A stretch of 64,000 nucleotides of DNA. It comes from Candidatus Competibacter denitrificans Run_A_D11. Lineage in GTDB: Bacteria > Pseudomonadota > Gammaproteobacteria > Competibacterales > Competibacteraceae. The stretch lies in contig NZ_CBTJ020000111.1 in the NCBI RefSeq assembly GCF_001051235.1, positions 54,837 to 118,836 on the forward strand, in the 5' to 3' direction. Shown one piece after another: positions 42,939 through 52,731 of this stretch. The translations under genes and the position numbers were made by a program. Under the pieces are notes generated by a model. It was not told the DNA's origin and did no database searches. It saw only the letters and a program-made list of their open reading frames with translations. Position 1 is the first letter of the stretch, and each line of letters starts with the position of its first letter.

Positions 42939-44822
42939 AGTTTGGACAGCGGTTGACTGGATCAGCCCCCAGGTGGCGAGTTGGCGTAACACCGCCGCCG
43001 CATCTAAGCCGCATTCCGCCAACAATTCAGCGCGTTCACCCTGTTCAATAAACTGATCCGGCAGCCCGATGTTGCGCACCGGCGTATTGATGCCACGAGC
43101 CGCCAAGCACTCATTGACCGCGCTGCCAGCGCCGCCGGCTACCACATTTTCTTCCAGAGTCACCAAACAGCCATGCTCGGCCGCCAACGCCACGACGGTG
43201 GCTTCGTCGAGCGGCTTGATAAAGCGCATGTTGACGACGGTGGCATCCACTCGCTGCGCCACCGTTTCGGCGACTGACACCATGCTACCGAAGGCCAACA
43301 AGGCCAGATTTCGGCCGCGTCGCCGAATGTCAGCTTTGCCGACTGGCAGCGCCCGTAGCGTCTGCTCCAGCGGCACGCCCGGCCCTTTGCCGCGTGGATA
43401 GCGCACGGCGGCGGGTTGGGATAATTGGAAGCCGGTATAGAGCATCTGGCGGCATTCATTCTCATCGGCTGGCGCCATGACCACCAGGTTGGGAATGCAG
43501 CGTAGGAAGCTGTAATCGAAATTACCGGCGTGTGTCGGCCCGTCCGGCCCGACCAGCCCCGCTCGGTCAATGGCGAACAGTACCGGCAAATTTTGCAGGG
43601 CGACATCATGGATCAACTGATCGTAGGCGCGTTGCAGGAAGGTGGAGTAGATCGCCACCACCGGTTTAAGCCCGTCACAAGCCAGACCGGCAGCCAGCGT
43701 TACCGCGTGCTGCTCGGCGATGGCGACATCATAGTAGCGGTCGGGGAACCGATCCGAAAATTCCACCAGCCCAGAGCCTTCACGCATCGCCGGGGTAATG
43801 CCGATCAGCCGCTCGTCCTGTTCGGCCATGTCACACAGCCATTCGCCAAACACTTGGGTATAGGTCGGCCCGCCACTGGGAGAGGCCGGTTTGAGGCCGC
43901 AAATCGGATCGAACACGCCGACGCCGTGATAGCCGACCGGTTCATCTTCCGCCAATTTGTAGCCTTTACCCTTGCGGGTGACGACATGCAACAAACGGGG
44001 TCCGGTAAGCGCCCGCAGATTGCGCAGTGTCTGGACTAAAGTCGGCAAGTCATGGCCATCCACCGGGCCAAAATAGTTAAAGCCCAGTTCCTCGAAAAGG
44101 GTACCGACCGGTGCGAACATCCCCTTGACGTGTTCCTCGGCGCGGCGGGCGACTTCCAGTACCGGTGGTACATGGCTTAAGACCTTCTTGCCGCCTTCGC
44201 GCACGCTGGAAAAAAACCGGCTTGATAACAGAGTGGTGAGATGGGCCGACAGCGCGCCGACATTCGGTGAAATCGACATTTCGTTGTCGTTCAGCACCAC
44301 CAAAAGATCGGTTTTCAGATGGCCCGCATGGTTGAGCGCCTCAAACGCCATACCGGCTGTCATGGCACCATCGCCAATGACAGCAACGACTTTGCGGTCT
44401 ACTCCCGCCCGCTCGGCCGCGATGGCCATGCCCAGCGCCGCGCTCAGCGAGGTGCTGGAGTGCCCTACGCCGAACGTGTCATAGGTACTTTCCATCCGGC
44501 GGGGAAATCCGGCAATACCGTTTTTGCAGCGCAGAGTCCCCATGCGCATACGGCGTTCGGTCAGAATCTTATGCGGATAGGTCTGATGGCCTACATCCCA
44601 GACCAGCCGATCTTCCGGCGTGTTGAAGGCATAGTGCAAGGCGATAGTCAGTTCCACCGTGCCGAGGTTGGCGGCGAAATGGCCACCGGTTTTAGCGACA
44701 CTCTGAATCAGGAATTCACGCAACTCATGCGCCAGTCCCGGCAGGCGGTTCTCAGGTAACGCCCGCAGGTCGTGGGGGTTGTTGATCTGTTCGAGCAACG
44801 GAAAAGCGGTTCCGGTCGTCAT
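42936..44822 (-). CDS. dxs: 1-deoxy-D-xylulose-5-phosphate synthase
   Basis: A 628-residue thiamine-diphosphate enzyme, first step of the MEP isoprenoid pathway. Visible motifs: DVGHQTYPHKILT, the TPP motif in GDGAMTAGMAFEALNHAG, FGPVDGHD, and the transketolase-like AEQHAVTLAAGLA. I choose the ATG at 44822 (MTTGTAFPLLEQI, the usual DXS beginning); an ATG at 44879 adds 19 residues and cannot be excluded. It follows ispA in the same direction, a common gammaproteobacterial order. Confidence 0.95.
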   Translation of the reverse strand: MTTGTAFPLLEQINNPHDLRALPENRLPGLAHELREFLIQSVAKTGGHFAANLGTVELTIALHYAFNTPEDRLVWDVGHQTYPHKILTERRMRMGTLRCKNGIAGFPRRMESTYDTFGVGHSSTSLSAALGMAIAAERAGVDRKVVAVIGDGAMTAGMAFEALNHAGHLKTDLLVVLNDNEMSISPNVGALSAHLTTLLSSRFFSSVREGGKKVLSHVPPVLEVARRAEEHVKGMFAPVGTLFEELGFNYFGPVDGHDLPTLVQTLRNLRALTGPRLLHVVTRKGKGYKLAEDEPVGYHGVGVFDPICGLKPASPSGGPTYTQVFGEWLCDMAEQDERLIGITPAMREGSGLVEFSDRFPDRYYDVAIAEQHAVTLAAGLACDGLKPVVAIYSTFLQRAYDQLIHDVALQNLPVLFAIDRAGLVGPDGPTHAGNFDYSFLRCIPNLVVMAPADENECRQMLYTGFQLSQPAAVRYPRGKGPGVPLEQTLRALPVGKADIRRRGRNLALLAFGSMVSVAETVAQRVDATVVNMRFIKPLDEATVVALAAEHGCLVTLEENVVAGGAGSAVNECLAARGINTPVRNIGLPDQFIEQGERAELLAECGLDAAAVLRQLATWGLIQSTAVQT

Positions 44823-44910
44823 CGCGGCAAGGTCCGTACCGCCAAGCGGTATGAGCAGTGGGTGAGTAAGGGATTGCATGGACTCGTGGCCGGCACGGGA
44901 GCAGCCGGTT

Positions 44911-45798
44911 TCAATAAGCCCGCTCGACGATGTAATGGGCCAACCAGCGCAACGCCCCGGCTTCAGCGCCGAAGGATGCCAGGGAGGCCAGCGCGTCCTG
45001 ACCGAGTGAACGGGCATGTTCGCGGGCGCCGTCCAGTCCCAGCAGCGCCGGATACGTCGGTTTGTCGAGTGCCCGATCTGCGCCGGTAGCCTTACCCAGG
45101 GTCGTGGGATCACCGATCACATCGAGAATGTCGTCGCGGATTTGAAAGGCCAAGCCAATACATTTGGCGTAGTGATCAAGCGGTTCTAGCTGCGTGGACT
45201 CCACTGTTGGGTGGCTAAGCGCCCCAAGCAGCACGCTGGCCCGGATCAAGGCACCGGTCTTGTGGATGTGCATGTTTTCCAGTTCGGCCAAGCTCAGTTC
45301 TCGCCCGACCGCGCCCAGATCGATGGCCTGACCGCCGACCATGCCTCTGGAGCCGGCTGCTTGCGCCAAGATGCCAAGCATCCGCAGACGGATTGTAGGG
45401 CTTTGGTTCATGGCCGCATCTTGGCAGAGGACCTGGAAGGCCAGCGCCTGTAAGGCATCACCGGCCAAAATTGCCAGTGCTTCACCGCACGCCTTGTGGC
45501 AGGTGGGTTGGCCATGGCGAAGATCGTCATTATCCATCGCCGGCAGGTCATCGTGAATCAGCGAATAGGCGTGGATGAACTCCACCGCGCAGGCGGGTCC
45601 GTCCAACGCTTCGAGTGTGGCGCCGACCGCCGTGCCAGCCGCATAGACGAGAATCGGCCGGATGCGCTTGCCGCCGCCCAGCACTGCGTAGCGCATGGCC
45701 TGGTGCAGATCGCCGGGATGGAGATCAGCGGCCGGTAATCGCTGGTCGAGCGCCTGCGCAACACGAACTCGGTACTGCTCGATCATAGTCTCGATCAT
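44911..45798 (-). CDS. ispA: Farnesyl diphosphate synthase (geranyltranstransferase)
   Basis: A 295-residue short-chain prenyl transferase. GGGKRIRP at 41-48, the first Asp-rich motif DDLPAMDNDD at 83-92 and the second, FQIRDDILD, are present. It extends the C5 units produced downstream of Dxs. It lies between xseB and dxs, with a seven-base gap to xseB. Confidence 0.95.
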   Translation of the reverse strand: MIETMIEQYRVRVAQALDQRLPAADLHPGDLHQAMRYAVLGGGKRIRPILVYAAGTAVGATLEALDGPACAVEFIHAYSLIHDDLPAMDNDDLRHGQPTCHKACGEALAILAGDALQALAFQVLCQDAAMNQSPTIRLRMLGILAQAAGSRGMVGGQAIDLGAVGRELSLAELENMHIHKTGALIRASVLLGALSHPTVESTQLEPLDHYAKCIGLAFQIRDDILDVIGDPTTLGKATGADRALDKPTYPALLGLDGAREHARSLGQDALASLASFGAEAGALRWLAHYIVERAY

Positions 45799-45804
45799 GG
45801 GGCG

Positions 45805-46047
45805 CTAGACCGCCGTCTCGCCGAACGGAACGATGTGCGCCTGCCCGTTCCGTTCAATGAGTTGGTTCACTTTCTGCTCAGCGGCTTGCAGTGCGGTTTG
45901 ACACGTTCGTACCAGGCTGATGCCTTGCTCGAATCGCTCCAGCGCTTCCTCCAGAGTCAGCTCGCCCTGTTCGAGTTGTCCGACCAGCGTTTCCAGTTCG
46001 GCCAGGGCGGCTTCGAAGGCAATGGGGGGACGTTTCTTAACGGTCAT
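45805..46047 (-). CDS. xseB: Exodeoxyribonuclease VII small subunit
   Basis: An 80-residue protein with the XseB helical hairpin: FEAALAELETLVGQLEQGELTLEEALERFEQGI (given here as landmarks at residues 9-41) and a C-terminal helix. It pairs with XseA, which is not in the window. The xseB-ispA-dxs order supports a gammaproteobacterial origin. Confidence 0.93.
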   Translation of the reverse strand: MTVKKRPPIAFEAALAELETLVGQLEQGELTLEEALERFEQGISLVRTCQTALQAAEQKVNQLIERNGQAHIVPFGETAV

Positions 46048-46197
46048 TCCTATGGGTCCGTTTTTAGAGGATGAGCTACGTTACCGCGTGGCCGGCAAAC
46101 GGTCAATTTGCTGGTGGGAATCAGCTTCAATGGGATGCTGTTGTCGGGTGAGTGATGATTGTTGATGTTCAGGCCGGACCCGATAAACTGTCTAATG

Positions 46198-46211
46198 GCA
46201 GAATATTCTGC
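46198..46211. promoter_or_regulatory. Perfect palindrome GCAGAATATTCTGC in a divergent promoter region
   Basis: A 14-base perfect palindrome in the 219-base gap between xseB (minus) and the CarS-like gene (plus). It lies 56 bases before the latter's start. It may bind a dimeric regulator; I cannot name one. Confidence 0.3.
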
Positions 46212-46266
46212 TTCACGTTGCCTAAAGCGAAGTCGATTCCGATGGTTATGTTTAGGGCGAGGCGCG

Positions 46267-46752
46267 ATGCTGTGGGTTGAACTGCAACTCTTGTTGCTTC
46301 TGCTCGTCGCCAACGGTACGCCGATCTTGGCGGCTTCTGTTTTTCGAGGCTGGGGCGCCCACCCGCTGGATGGCGGTCGGCGGCTAGCCGATGGTCGGCG
46401 TTTACTGGGGGATTCGAAGACCTGGCGGGGGTTCGTTCTGGCCCCAGTGGTCACCGGCTTGGTTGCCCTGCCGCTGCCGTTACCGGTGAGCGTTGGCGCG
46501 ACGGTGGGTGCTGGGGCAATGCTGGGCGATCTATTATCGAGCTTTTGCAAGCGGCGGTTGCACATGGCCTCCAGCAGCATGGCGCCAGGCTTGGATCAAA
46601 TTCCAGAAGCTTTGTTGCCACTGTTACTGGTGGCTGATCGTTTAGCCTTGAGTTGGTCCGCCATCGGTTGGACCGTGGTCGGTTTCATCGTGCTCGAACT
46701 GATCTTGTCACCCATCTTCTTTTGGCTCGGTATTCGCAACCGGCCTTACTGA
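46267..46752 (+). CDS. CDP-archaeol synthase-like membrane protein (CarS/DUF46)
   Basis: A 161-residue membrane protein with four or five helices. The segment GGRRLADGRRLLGDSKTWRG is the CarS signature (G-D-x-K-T-x-R-G), followed by GAMLGDLLSSFCKRR. Archaeal CarS joins CTP to an unsaturated archaeal ether lipid. Bacterial members exist but their substrate is not settled. The ATG at 46267 has GAGG upstream; the frame opens at 46159 without such a site. Confidence 0.8.
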   Translation: MLWVELQLLLLLLVANGTPILAASVFRGWGAHPLDGGRRLADGRRLLGDSKTWRGFVLAPVVTGLVALPLPLPVSVGATVGAGAMLGDLLSSFCKRRLHMASSSMAPGLDQIPEALLPLLLVADRLALSWSAIGWTVVGFIVLELILSPIFFWLGIRNRPY

Positions 46753-47774
46753 GTCGGTGCAACCCGTAGATGGTGCAAGGTGATTTCTGGAGGGCAGTTG
46801 AAGCGCACGCCAACCACCGAAGCGCCAGAACCGGTGGAGGTATAGCCCTGCATGGTGTGATAGCGCCAAGCGCCGCGACAGAACGCGCGTGGACAGTCAG
46901 CATTTGTCATCAGCGCGATGCCGCCGGGCAGACAGATTTGTCCACCATGGGTGTGGCCGCTCAGCATCAGATCAAAGCCGGCATGGGCTGCCAGGCGGTA
47001 GGTTTCCGGCGAATGCGACAGCAGGATGGAGACTTCTTCCGGTGGAATGTTCGCGGCGGCTTTATCGAAATTATCGACCTGATAATAATGCGGGTCATCG
47101 ATCCCGGCCAGATGAATCCGTGCGCCGCCATGCTCCAAGGTGACCGCTTCATTGAGCAAGGTCGCAATCCCCAGCCTCTCAATCGCCGGCACCATCTGGA
47201 TTGAGTCATGGTTACCGAGAATTGTGTAAATCGGGGCGCGCAAATGTGGCCGCACTTTTGCTAGCGCCGCGATGGCGGCATCGAACGGGCCGTAAGTCTT
47301 GGCCCGAAAATCACCGGTCATTACACACGCATCGTAATGGATCTGGCGCAAGCGCTCGATCAGCGCGGCGGGGTAGTCCTCATCCATATCCAGATGTAAG
47401 TCACTCAACTGCAACAACGTAAACCCATCAAACGCTTTGGGCAGATGAGGCAGGAAAACATCGTTGTGACGAATTTGAATAGCGGCGGCGTTGCGCAAGC
47501 CACGGCCATAGAGTCCCAAGGCTTTTAACGTCAGGCGGATGACGGTGTGGATCGAGTACCAGTTCTCGATATGAAAAAAGGTTCGACCGCGCCCGAAGAT
47601 CTGGGTGGCGTGATCGGCTTCGATGCCAACCCGTTGCTGCCAGTGAACACGCCCCACCCGTTTTTCCAACCGTTTTAGATCGACGGTTTGTCGGTCCACC
47701 ACGACCCCAATTTGCGAACGCGGAGTGCCTAATGTGGACGCAGAGGGTCCATGTTGAACGGGTATATGTGCCAT
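46746..47774 (-). CDS. Calcineurin-like metallophosphoesterase
   Basis: A 342-residue protein. The two-metal site is visible: LSDLHLD, MTGDFRAK, LGNHDS, LLSHSPE and LSGHTHGGQI. This order fits the YkuE/YaeI-like membrane-associated phosphoesterases that act on lipid phosphates such as UDP-diacylglucosamine. The N-terminal 90 residues are less conserved. GGAG lies about ten bases before the ATG at 47774. It overlaps the end of the convergent CarS-like gene by seven bases. Confidence 0.85.
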   Translation of the reverse strand: MAHIPVQHGPSASTLGTPRSQIGVVVDRQTVDLKRLEKRVGRVHWQQRVGIEADHATQIFGRGRTFFHIENWYSIHTVIRLTLKALGLYGRGLRNAAAIQIRHNDVFLPHLPKAFDGFTLLQLSDLHLDMDEDYPAALIERLRQIHYDACVMTGDFRAKTYGPFDAAIAALAKVRPHLRAPIYTILGNHDSIQMVPAIERLGIATLLNEAVTLEHGGARIHLAGIDDPHYYQVDNFDKAAANIPPEEVSILLSHSPETYRLAAHAGFDLMLSGHTHGGQICLPGGIALMTNADCPRAFCRGAWRYHTMQGYTSTGSGASVVGVRFNCPPEITLHHLRVAPTQ

Positions 47775-47927
47775 GATGAGTCTCCATAAGGTCACATTTC
47801 ATTTTGTTTGGCGAAAGCTGACTGTTCGCTGAACCAAATCAGCCAACCACTATCCTTATTCAAGATGCGTACCATTGGAGAGATTTGCAGGCTTAGAGTT
47901 GCATCAGACACACTGAAATGCTGCGCT

Positions 47928-49115
47928 TTACAAGCGTTGCTGCAATATCTCCGTGATTTCGACGTCATTTAAGAGTAATGGATTGGTTTTCATGCTGCCG
48001 CCGCGCGAGTTGGCGACGATGCGGGCGAAGTCGCCTTCCTCAATGCCATAACGGTTCAGACGGGGGAGCGCTAAGCGTTCGGTCCAATCATCCAGCAGGA
48101 CCAGCAATGCAGCATGAGATTCCTCGGCAGTGGGGAAATGGCGTCCATACAGAAGGTCGCCGGCGCGGGCGTATTTGTGCCACGCTGGATGGTGAGGCTC
48201 TCGCTCTGTTAATGCGGCTAGATTGATCCGGGTGGCGGCGCCGACCAAAGTCCCGCAGACCACACCATGTGGGATCGGAAAAAAGGCACCGAGCGGTGAG
48301 GCCAGCCCATGCACCGATCCCAGTCCGGTTTGCGCCAGACAGATGCCGGACAGTAAGGCGGCATAAGCCATGTGCGCCCGGCCAGCCGGGGCGCCAGCGC
48401 CGCCGTCGTACCAGGCAAACAAGCCCTCACGCACGGCTCTCAATCCGCTTTCCGCCAGCGCGTCGGTCAGCGGATTGGCTTTGCTGGACACATAAGATTC
48501 TAGTAATTGGGTGAGGGCATCCATCGCGTTGGCGGCGATTTGCGCGGGTGGGCACGTCGCCAGCAAATCTGGATCGAGGAGGGCAACTTCCGGCACCAAC
48601 AGATCGTGGCGGAACGATTTCTTAAAACCGTTGGCACCACGCACGCTCAGGACAGCATTTTTAGTCGCTTCGCTGCCAGTTCCGGCCGTGGTGGGCACCG
48701 CGATAAACGGCGTGGCGGGGCCGTGGTAGGGTTTTTCCGGCCCGACCCCTTCCAGATAGTCCAGTACTGAATCGCCGCTCGGCAACAGCCCTGCAATGGC
48801 TTTGGCGGCATCCAGCACGCTGCCACCGCCGATGCCGACGACGATCTGAATATCGTTACTGCTGTATTGTTGGACGGTTTGATCGACCTGTTGTGGCGAG
48901 GGTTCGTCGTCGATATGGGTGTGTTCCCAACCGATCCCCGCCTTGGCCAGTGCCGCTAGCAGGGTTGGCCAATGTGCTGAGCTGACGAAGGAATGTCGGC
49001 CGGTCACCAGTAAGACGCGGTTACCATATTGGGCGACCAGGCCGGGGAGTTTGGCAATCGAGCCGGCGCCAAATTCAATGCGTGGCAGGCGGGCGATGGC
49101 GAAGGTTGAGATCAT
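47928..49115 (-). CDS. Iron-containing alcohol dehydrogenase
   Basis: A 395-residue group III dehydrogenase. The NAD-binding GIGGGSVLDAAKAIA and VPTTAGTGSEATKNAV segments are typical, and the metal ligands lie in NAMDALTQLLESYV, GSVHGLASPLG and FFPIPHGVVCG. The substrate is probably a small alcohol or aldehyde; it cannot be named. It starts 26 bases after the GGDEF-EAL stop. Confidence 0.9.
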   Translation of the reverse strand: MISTFAIARLPRIEFGAGSIAKLPGLVAQYGNRVLLVTGRHSFVSSAHWPTLLAALAKAGIGWEHTHIDDEPSPQQVDQTVQQYSSNDIQIVVGIGGGSVLDAAKAIAGLLPSGDSVLDYLEGVGPEKPYHGPATPFIAVPTTAGTGSEATKNAVLSVRGANGFKKSFRHDLLVPEVALLDPDLLATCPPAQIAANAMDALTQLLESYVSSKANPLTDALAESGLRAVREGLFAWYDGGAGAPAGRAHMAYAALLSGICLAQTGLGSVHGLASPLGAFFPIPHGVVCGTLVGAATRINLAALTEREPHHPAWHKYARAGDLLYGRHFPTAEESHAALLVLLDDWTERLALPRLNRYGIEEGDFARIVANSRGGSMKTNPLLLNDVEITEILQQRL

Positions 49116-49140
49116 GAAGCGCTCCGTAGCGATAGGGCGA

Positions 49141-51594
49141 TCACGGGTTAGACCACAGTTCGGGATGGCCTATGGCGAAACCTTGCCCGTAGTTGACGCC
49201 AATTTGTTGGAGAATATGGACAATATCGGGAGTTTCCACGTACTCGCCCACCGTTTTGATCTCCATCAGGTGGCCGAGACGGTTGATCATTTCCACCATC
49301 GCCCGATCAATGGGGTCACGCTCGATGTCCTTGATCAGCTTGCCGTCGATTTTTAAGTAATCGACAGGCAAGTGCTTGAGATAGAGAAATGACGACATGC
49401 CAGCGCCGAAATCATCCAGAGCGAATGAGCAACCCAGGGCACGCATCTCGTTGATAAAGCGCACGACTTCCGGTAAATGGGTCACGGCTTGGGTCTCAGT
49501 GATCTCAAAGCACACTTGCCGGTAAGCAACCTGATGGCGTACAAAGATTTGTTTGATTTCGTTAAGAAAATGTGGATCGTTCAGCGAGGAACCGGAGAGG
49601 TTGATGGCAAAGAGCGTGTGCGGCTGGGAGGTTCCCGCTTTTAAGCGGTGGGCGATCAGAGTCAGGGCATGTTCGACCACCCAGCGATCAATCAGCGCCA
49701 TCATCCCAAAGCGCTCGGCGGCGGGAATGAAAACGCCCGGTGGCACCAGGGTGCCGTCCTCATCCCGCAAGCGGATTAGCAACTCGTAATGTGAGTACGC
49801 TAGTTCGCTGGTTTGCAGCGCCCCGACCGGTTGCGCGTACAAGCAAAAACGGTTTTCTTGCAATGCGGATTGTAAGCGCTGTACCCAAGCCATTTCCCCA
49901 TAGCGGGCGAGCAGATGCGGGTCGTCAGCCTGGTAAATCTCAACGCGGTTGCGACCCTGATCCTTAGCCTTATAGCAGGCCATATCAGCGGCGGTTAACA
50001 CCGTGGCCAGCGTGTTTTGGGAGTGATCCAAATGCACCAGACCGATGCTGGCGCCAAGCCCAAAGCGGCGCATGCCCCAGTTAAAATTCACCTGGCTAAT
50101 CGCCTGGCGGATGATTTCCGCTTTCTCCTTGCCCGCTTCGAGGGGACAGTTCAGCAGCAGCAGCCCGAATTCATCGCCCCCCAGCCGTGCCAAGCTATCG
50201 TGGTGGCGTACATGTGCCAGCATCGCCTGAGTCACCAACCGCAATACCTGATCGCCCGCCGCATGGCCGCAGGTATCGTTAATGATCTTGAATTGATCGA
50301 GATCAATGAACATCAAGACGTGCTGATGGTTATCTTGAACTCGCAAACCTTGGGAGTCGCTACGCTGTTGCAGGGTATCGAGAGCGTGTTGTAGCCGCGA
50401 CTCAAATTCGCGTCGGTTGATCAGTTGGGTGAGGGGGTCATAGGCGGCAAGCCAGGAGAGATGATCAATCAGCTGTTGTTCGCGCGTGGTGTCGTGCAGC
50501 ACCAGGACGACGCCATGAGTACCATCGCCATCCTGTATCGGCGAGGCCACCCATGAGACGGGCACTGAAGTTCCGTCCGGCCGCGCCACTACATAACCGA
50601 TTTCGCTTTTTAACCAAGCGGCGTTACCGCTTAGTAAATCGGCGGTCAATGAGGAGCGCTCCACTCCGCTGTCTTTCTCGATCAGATGAACGAGTTCTGG
50701 CAGCGAGGTGCGGGGTTGATGAGGGACTTCCTCTGGCGAAAAATCTTGTTGAGTGAGAAATTGAGCCACTGGGTTCATGTAGGTGACTCGACCTTGCTCA
50801 TCGGTGCTGATCACCGCTTCGCCCAGGCAAGCCAGCGTCACAGCGGCGCGTTTCCGTTCAGCGGCCAGGGTCTGTTCCATGCGTCGCCGTTCCCGCAAAA
50901 CGCGGAATGTACTCCAAACGATGGCATTCAGTAGGAAAAACCCCAATATCACCTCAGTGAGCACTAGCCCCCGATAAATTTGATTGGTGGTTTGATCGAG
51001 TTTTAGGGCGAACTCAAGCGCTTTGGGTTCTAGCTGTCGGTCGATCTCATCAATTTCGGCAGAGATAGCGGTGAGCCGTTCTGGTGCCTGACGGTTGTGG
51101 GCATAATAGTCCACCAGTTCAGTACGCAAGGGTTCGATTCGGCTTATGGTGTCATCGGCCTCTGCCCATAAACTGAAGATTTGGCGGAAGAAGTCAATGC
51201 TACGGAAATAGTGAAACATCCACAGACCCCTATAGATGTTCCTATGCGGCAGGCCGGTCTGACTAATTTCATCGAAAACGGTTTGCTCCTGATAAGGGTC
51301 GCTGAGAAGTACTACACGCGCATCGCGGAAGTGGCGGTAAATGCGCATCGCAGCATCGTGCCGCTGCAACGCGAGCGGATCGCCCGTCTGTGCGTAACGC
51401 AATAATTGTAGCGAAGCACTTTTTCGGCTCTTTACCCACAAATTCTCGCCATAGCTGTAACTGTGTAATGCCATGATTGATTCGATGCTGATAATGCCTA
51501 ACACCATCATCAGTAGCAGGCCAAGAACAAAGGGCCAGGTGACTTTGAAGAGTTCAGGCCCTAGAGCAGCGGTGGGTTTATTGGGTTTGAGCAT
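49141..51594 (-). CDS. Membrane-bound PAS-GGDEF-EAL c-di-GMP protein
   Basis: An 817-residue protein. A helix near 20-40 and a second at about 210-230 frame a periplasmic sensor loop; a PAS domain, a GGDEF domain (RLGGDEF with I-site RHHD before it) and an EAL domain follow. The EAL signature is ELL (YELLIRL), but other catalytic segments are intact: INLSGSSLND, FEITET, DDFGAGMSS, DYLKIDG. Both cyclase and phosphodiesterase activity are possible. It sits between the alcohol dehydrogenase and the malyl-CoA lyase. Confidence 0.9.
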   Translation of the reverse strand: MLKPNKPTAALGPELFKVTWPFVLGLLLMMVLGIISIESIMALHSYSYGENLWVKSRKSASLQLLRYAQTGDPLALQRHDAAMRIYRHFRDARVVLLSDPYQEQTVFDEISQTGLPHRNIYRGLWMFHYFRSIDFFRQIFSLWAEADDTISRIEPLRTELVDYYAHNRQAPERLTAISAEIDEIDRQLEPKALEFALKLDQTTNQIYRGLVLTEVILGFFLLNAIVWSTFRVLRERRRMEQTLAAERKRAAVTLACLGEAVISTDEQGRVTYMNPVAQFLTQQDFSPEEVPHQPRTSLPELVHLIEKDSGVERSSLTADLLSGNAAWLKSEIGYVVARPDGTSVPVSWVASPIQDGDGTHGVVLVLHDTTREQQLIDHLSWLAAYDPLTQLINRREFESRLQHALDTLQQRSDSQGLRVQDNHQHVLMFIDLDQFKIINDTCGHAAGDQVLRLVTQAMLAHVRHHDSLARLGGDEFGLLLLNCPLEAGKEKAEIIRQAISQVNFNWGMRRFGLGASIGLVHLDHSQNTLATVLTAADMACYKAKDQGRNRVEIYQADDPHLLARYGEMAWVQRLQSALQENRFCLYAQPVGALQTSELAYSHYELLIRLRDEDGTLVPPGVFIPAAERFGMMALIDRWVVEHALTLIAHRLKAGTSQPHTLFAINLSGSSLNDPHFLNEIKQIFVRHQVAYRQVCFEITETQAVTHLPEVVRFINEMRALGCSFALDDFGAGMSSFLYLKHLPVDYLKIDGKLIKDIERDPIDRAMVEMINRLGHLMEIKTVGEYVETPDIVHILQQIGVNYGQGFAIGHPELWSNP

Positions 51595-51665
51595 GAAGAG
51601 CTTACGAGGGAACGGGTGAGGAGGGAGTCTGCCTCACCCGGGTGTTCTGAGACAACAGAGGAAAA

Positions 51666-52715
51666 TTAGAAGCCGTACAACGCCTTATATTCCGCATCAC
51701 GGCTGGCGATCAACTGCGCCAGATTGAGCACCACCTTGCACTGTTTCCAGGTGGCATCATCCTGCATTTTGCCGTCGATCATCACCGCGCCGCTGCCATC
51801 CGGCATGGCTTCCACCACGCGCTTGGCCCAGGCGACTTCTTCCGCTTTCGGGCTGAACACCCGCTTGGCGATCGCGATTTGATTGGGGTGCAGGGTCCAG
51901 GTGCCGACGCAGCCCATCAGATAAGCGTTGCGGAACTGGTCCTCACAGGCCGTCAGGTCGGCGATGTCGCCGAACGGGCCGTAAAAGGCCAGCGCGCCGA
52001 CGCTGGTGCAGGCATCCACCATCTTGCCGATGGTGTAGTGCCACAGATCCTGCTGGGCGGTAGGGCGGGGGGCGTCGGGATTCTTCGGGTCGGGATCGGT
52101 GCGCACCAGATAATCGGGATGACCGCCGCCGACGCGGGTGGTCTTCATCCGCCGGGAAGCGGCGAGGTCGGCCGGGCCGAGGCTCATGCCCTGCATCCGG
52201 GGGCTGGCGTTGGCGATGTCATCGACATTGGCCACGCCGAGCGCGGTTTCCAAAATCGCGTGCAGCATCAACGGCTTCTTGACGTTGTACTTGGCTTCCA
52301 ACTGGGCCAGCAGTTGATCGGCGAAGTAAATATCCCACGGCCCCTGCACCTTGGGCAGCATGATGACATCCAGCTTATTGCCGATTTCACCGACCAACCG
52401 GATCAGATCGTCCAGAAACCACGGGCTGTCGAGGCTGTTGACCCGCGTCCACAATTGGGTATCGCCGAAATTGACGTTCTTGCCAATTTTGACCAAGCCT
52501 TCGCGGGCGGCTTCCTTGCGATCAATCGGCACGGCGTCTTCCAGATTGCCGAGCATGATGTCCACGTTTTTGGCGATGTCGGGCACCTTGACCGCCATCT
52601 TTTCATTACTGGGATCAAAAAAGTGAATCATCCGCGAGGGTCGTACCGGAATTTCGCGCAGCGGTTCGGGTGCGCCGACGACCTTGGCTTTAAAAAAGTC
52701 GCGGGGACTACGCAT
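51666..52715 (-). CDS. mcl: Malyl-CoA / beta-methylmalyl-CoA lyase (Chloroflexus-type)
   Basis: A 349-residue HpcH/HpaI family lyase. Segments such as PVRPSRMIHFFDPSNEKMA, LGNLEDAVPI, MLHAILETALGVANV and SRRMKTTRVGGGHP strongly resemble, from memory, the Mcl of Chloroflexus aurantiacus that serves in the 3-hydroxypropionate bi-cycle. Proteobacterial Mcl1 has a different N-terminus. It splits (or forms) malyl-CoA and beta-methylmalyl-CoA, yielding glyoxylate with acetyl-CoA or propionyl-CoA. Near the methylmalonyl-CoA genes it could link propionyl-CoA and glyoxylate. Activity is inferred. Confidence 0.88.
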   Translation of the reverse strand: MRSPRDFFKAKVVGAPEPLREIPVRPSRMIHFFDPSNEKMAVKVPDIAKNVDIMLGNLEDAVPIDRKEAAREGLVKIGKNVNFGDTQLWTRVNSLDSPWFLDDLIRLVGEIGNKLDVIMLPKVQGPWDIYFADQLLAQLEAKYNVKKPLMLHAILETALGVANVDDIANASPRMQGMSLGPADLAASRRMKTTRVGGGHPDYLVRTDPDPKNPDAPRPTAQQDLWHYTIGKMVDACTSVGALAFYGPFGDIADLTACEDQFRNAYLMGCVGTWTLHPNQIAIAKRVFSPKAEEVAWAKRVVEAMPDGSGAVMIDGKMQDDATWKQCKVVLNLAQLIASRDAEYKALYGF

Positions 52716-52731
52716 AGGTTTTCTCCTTTGG

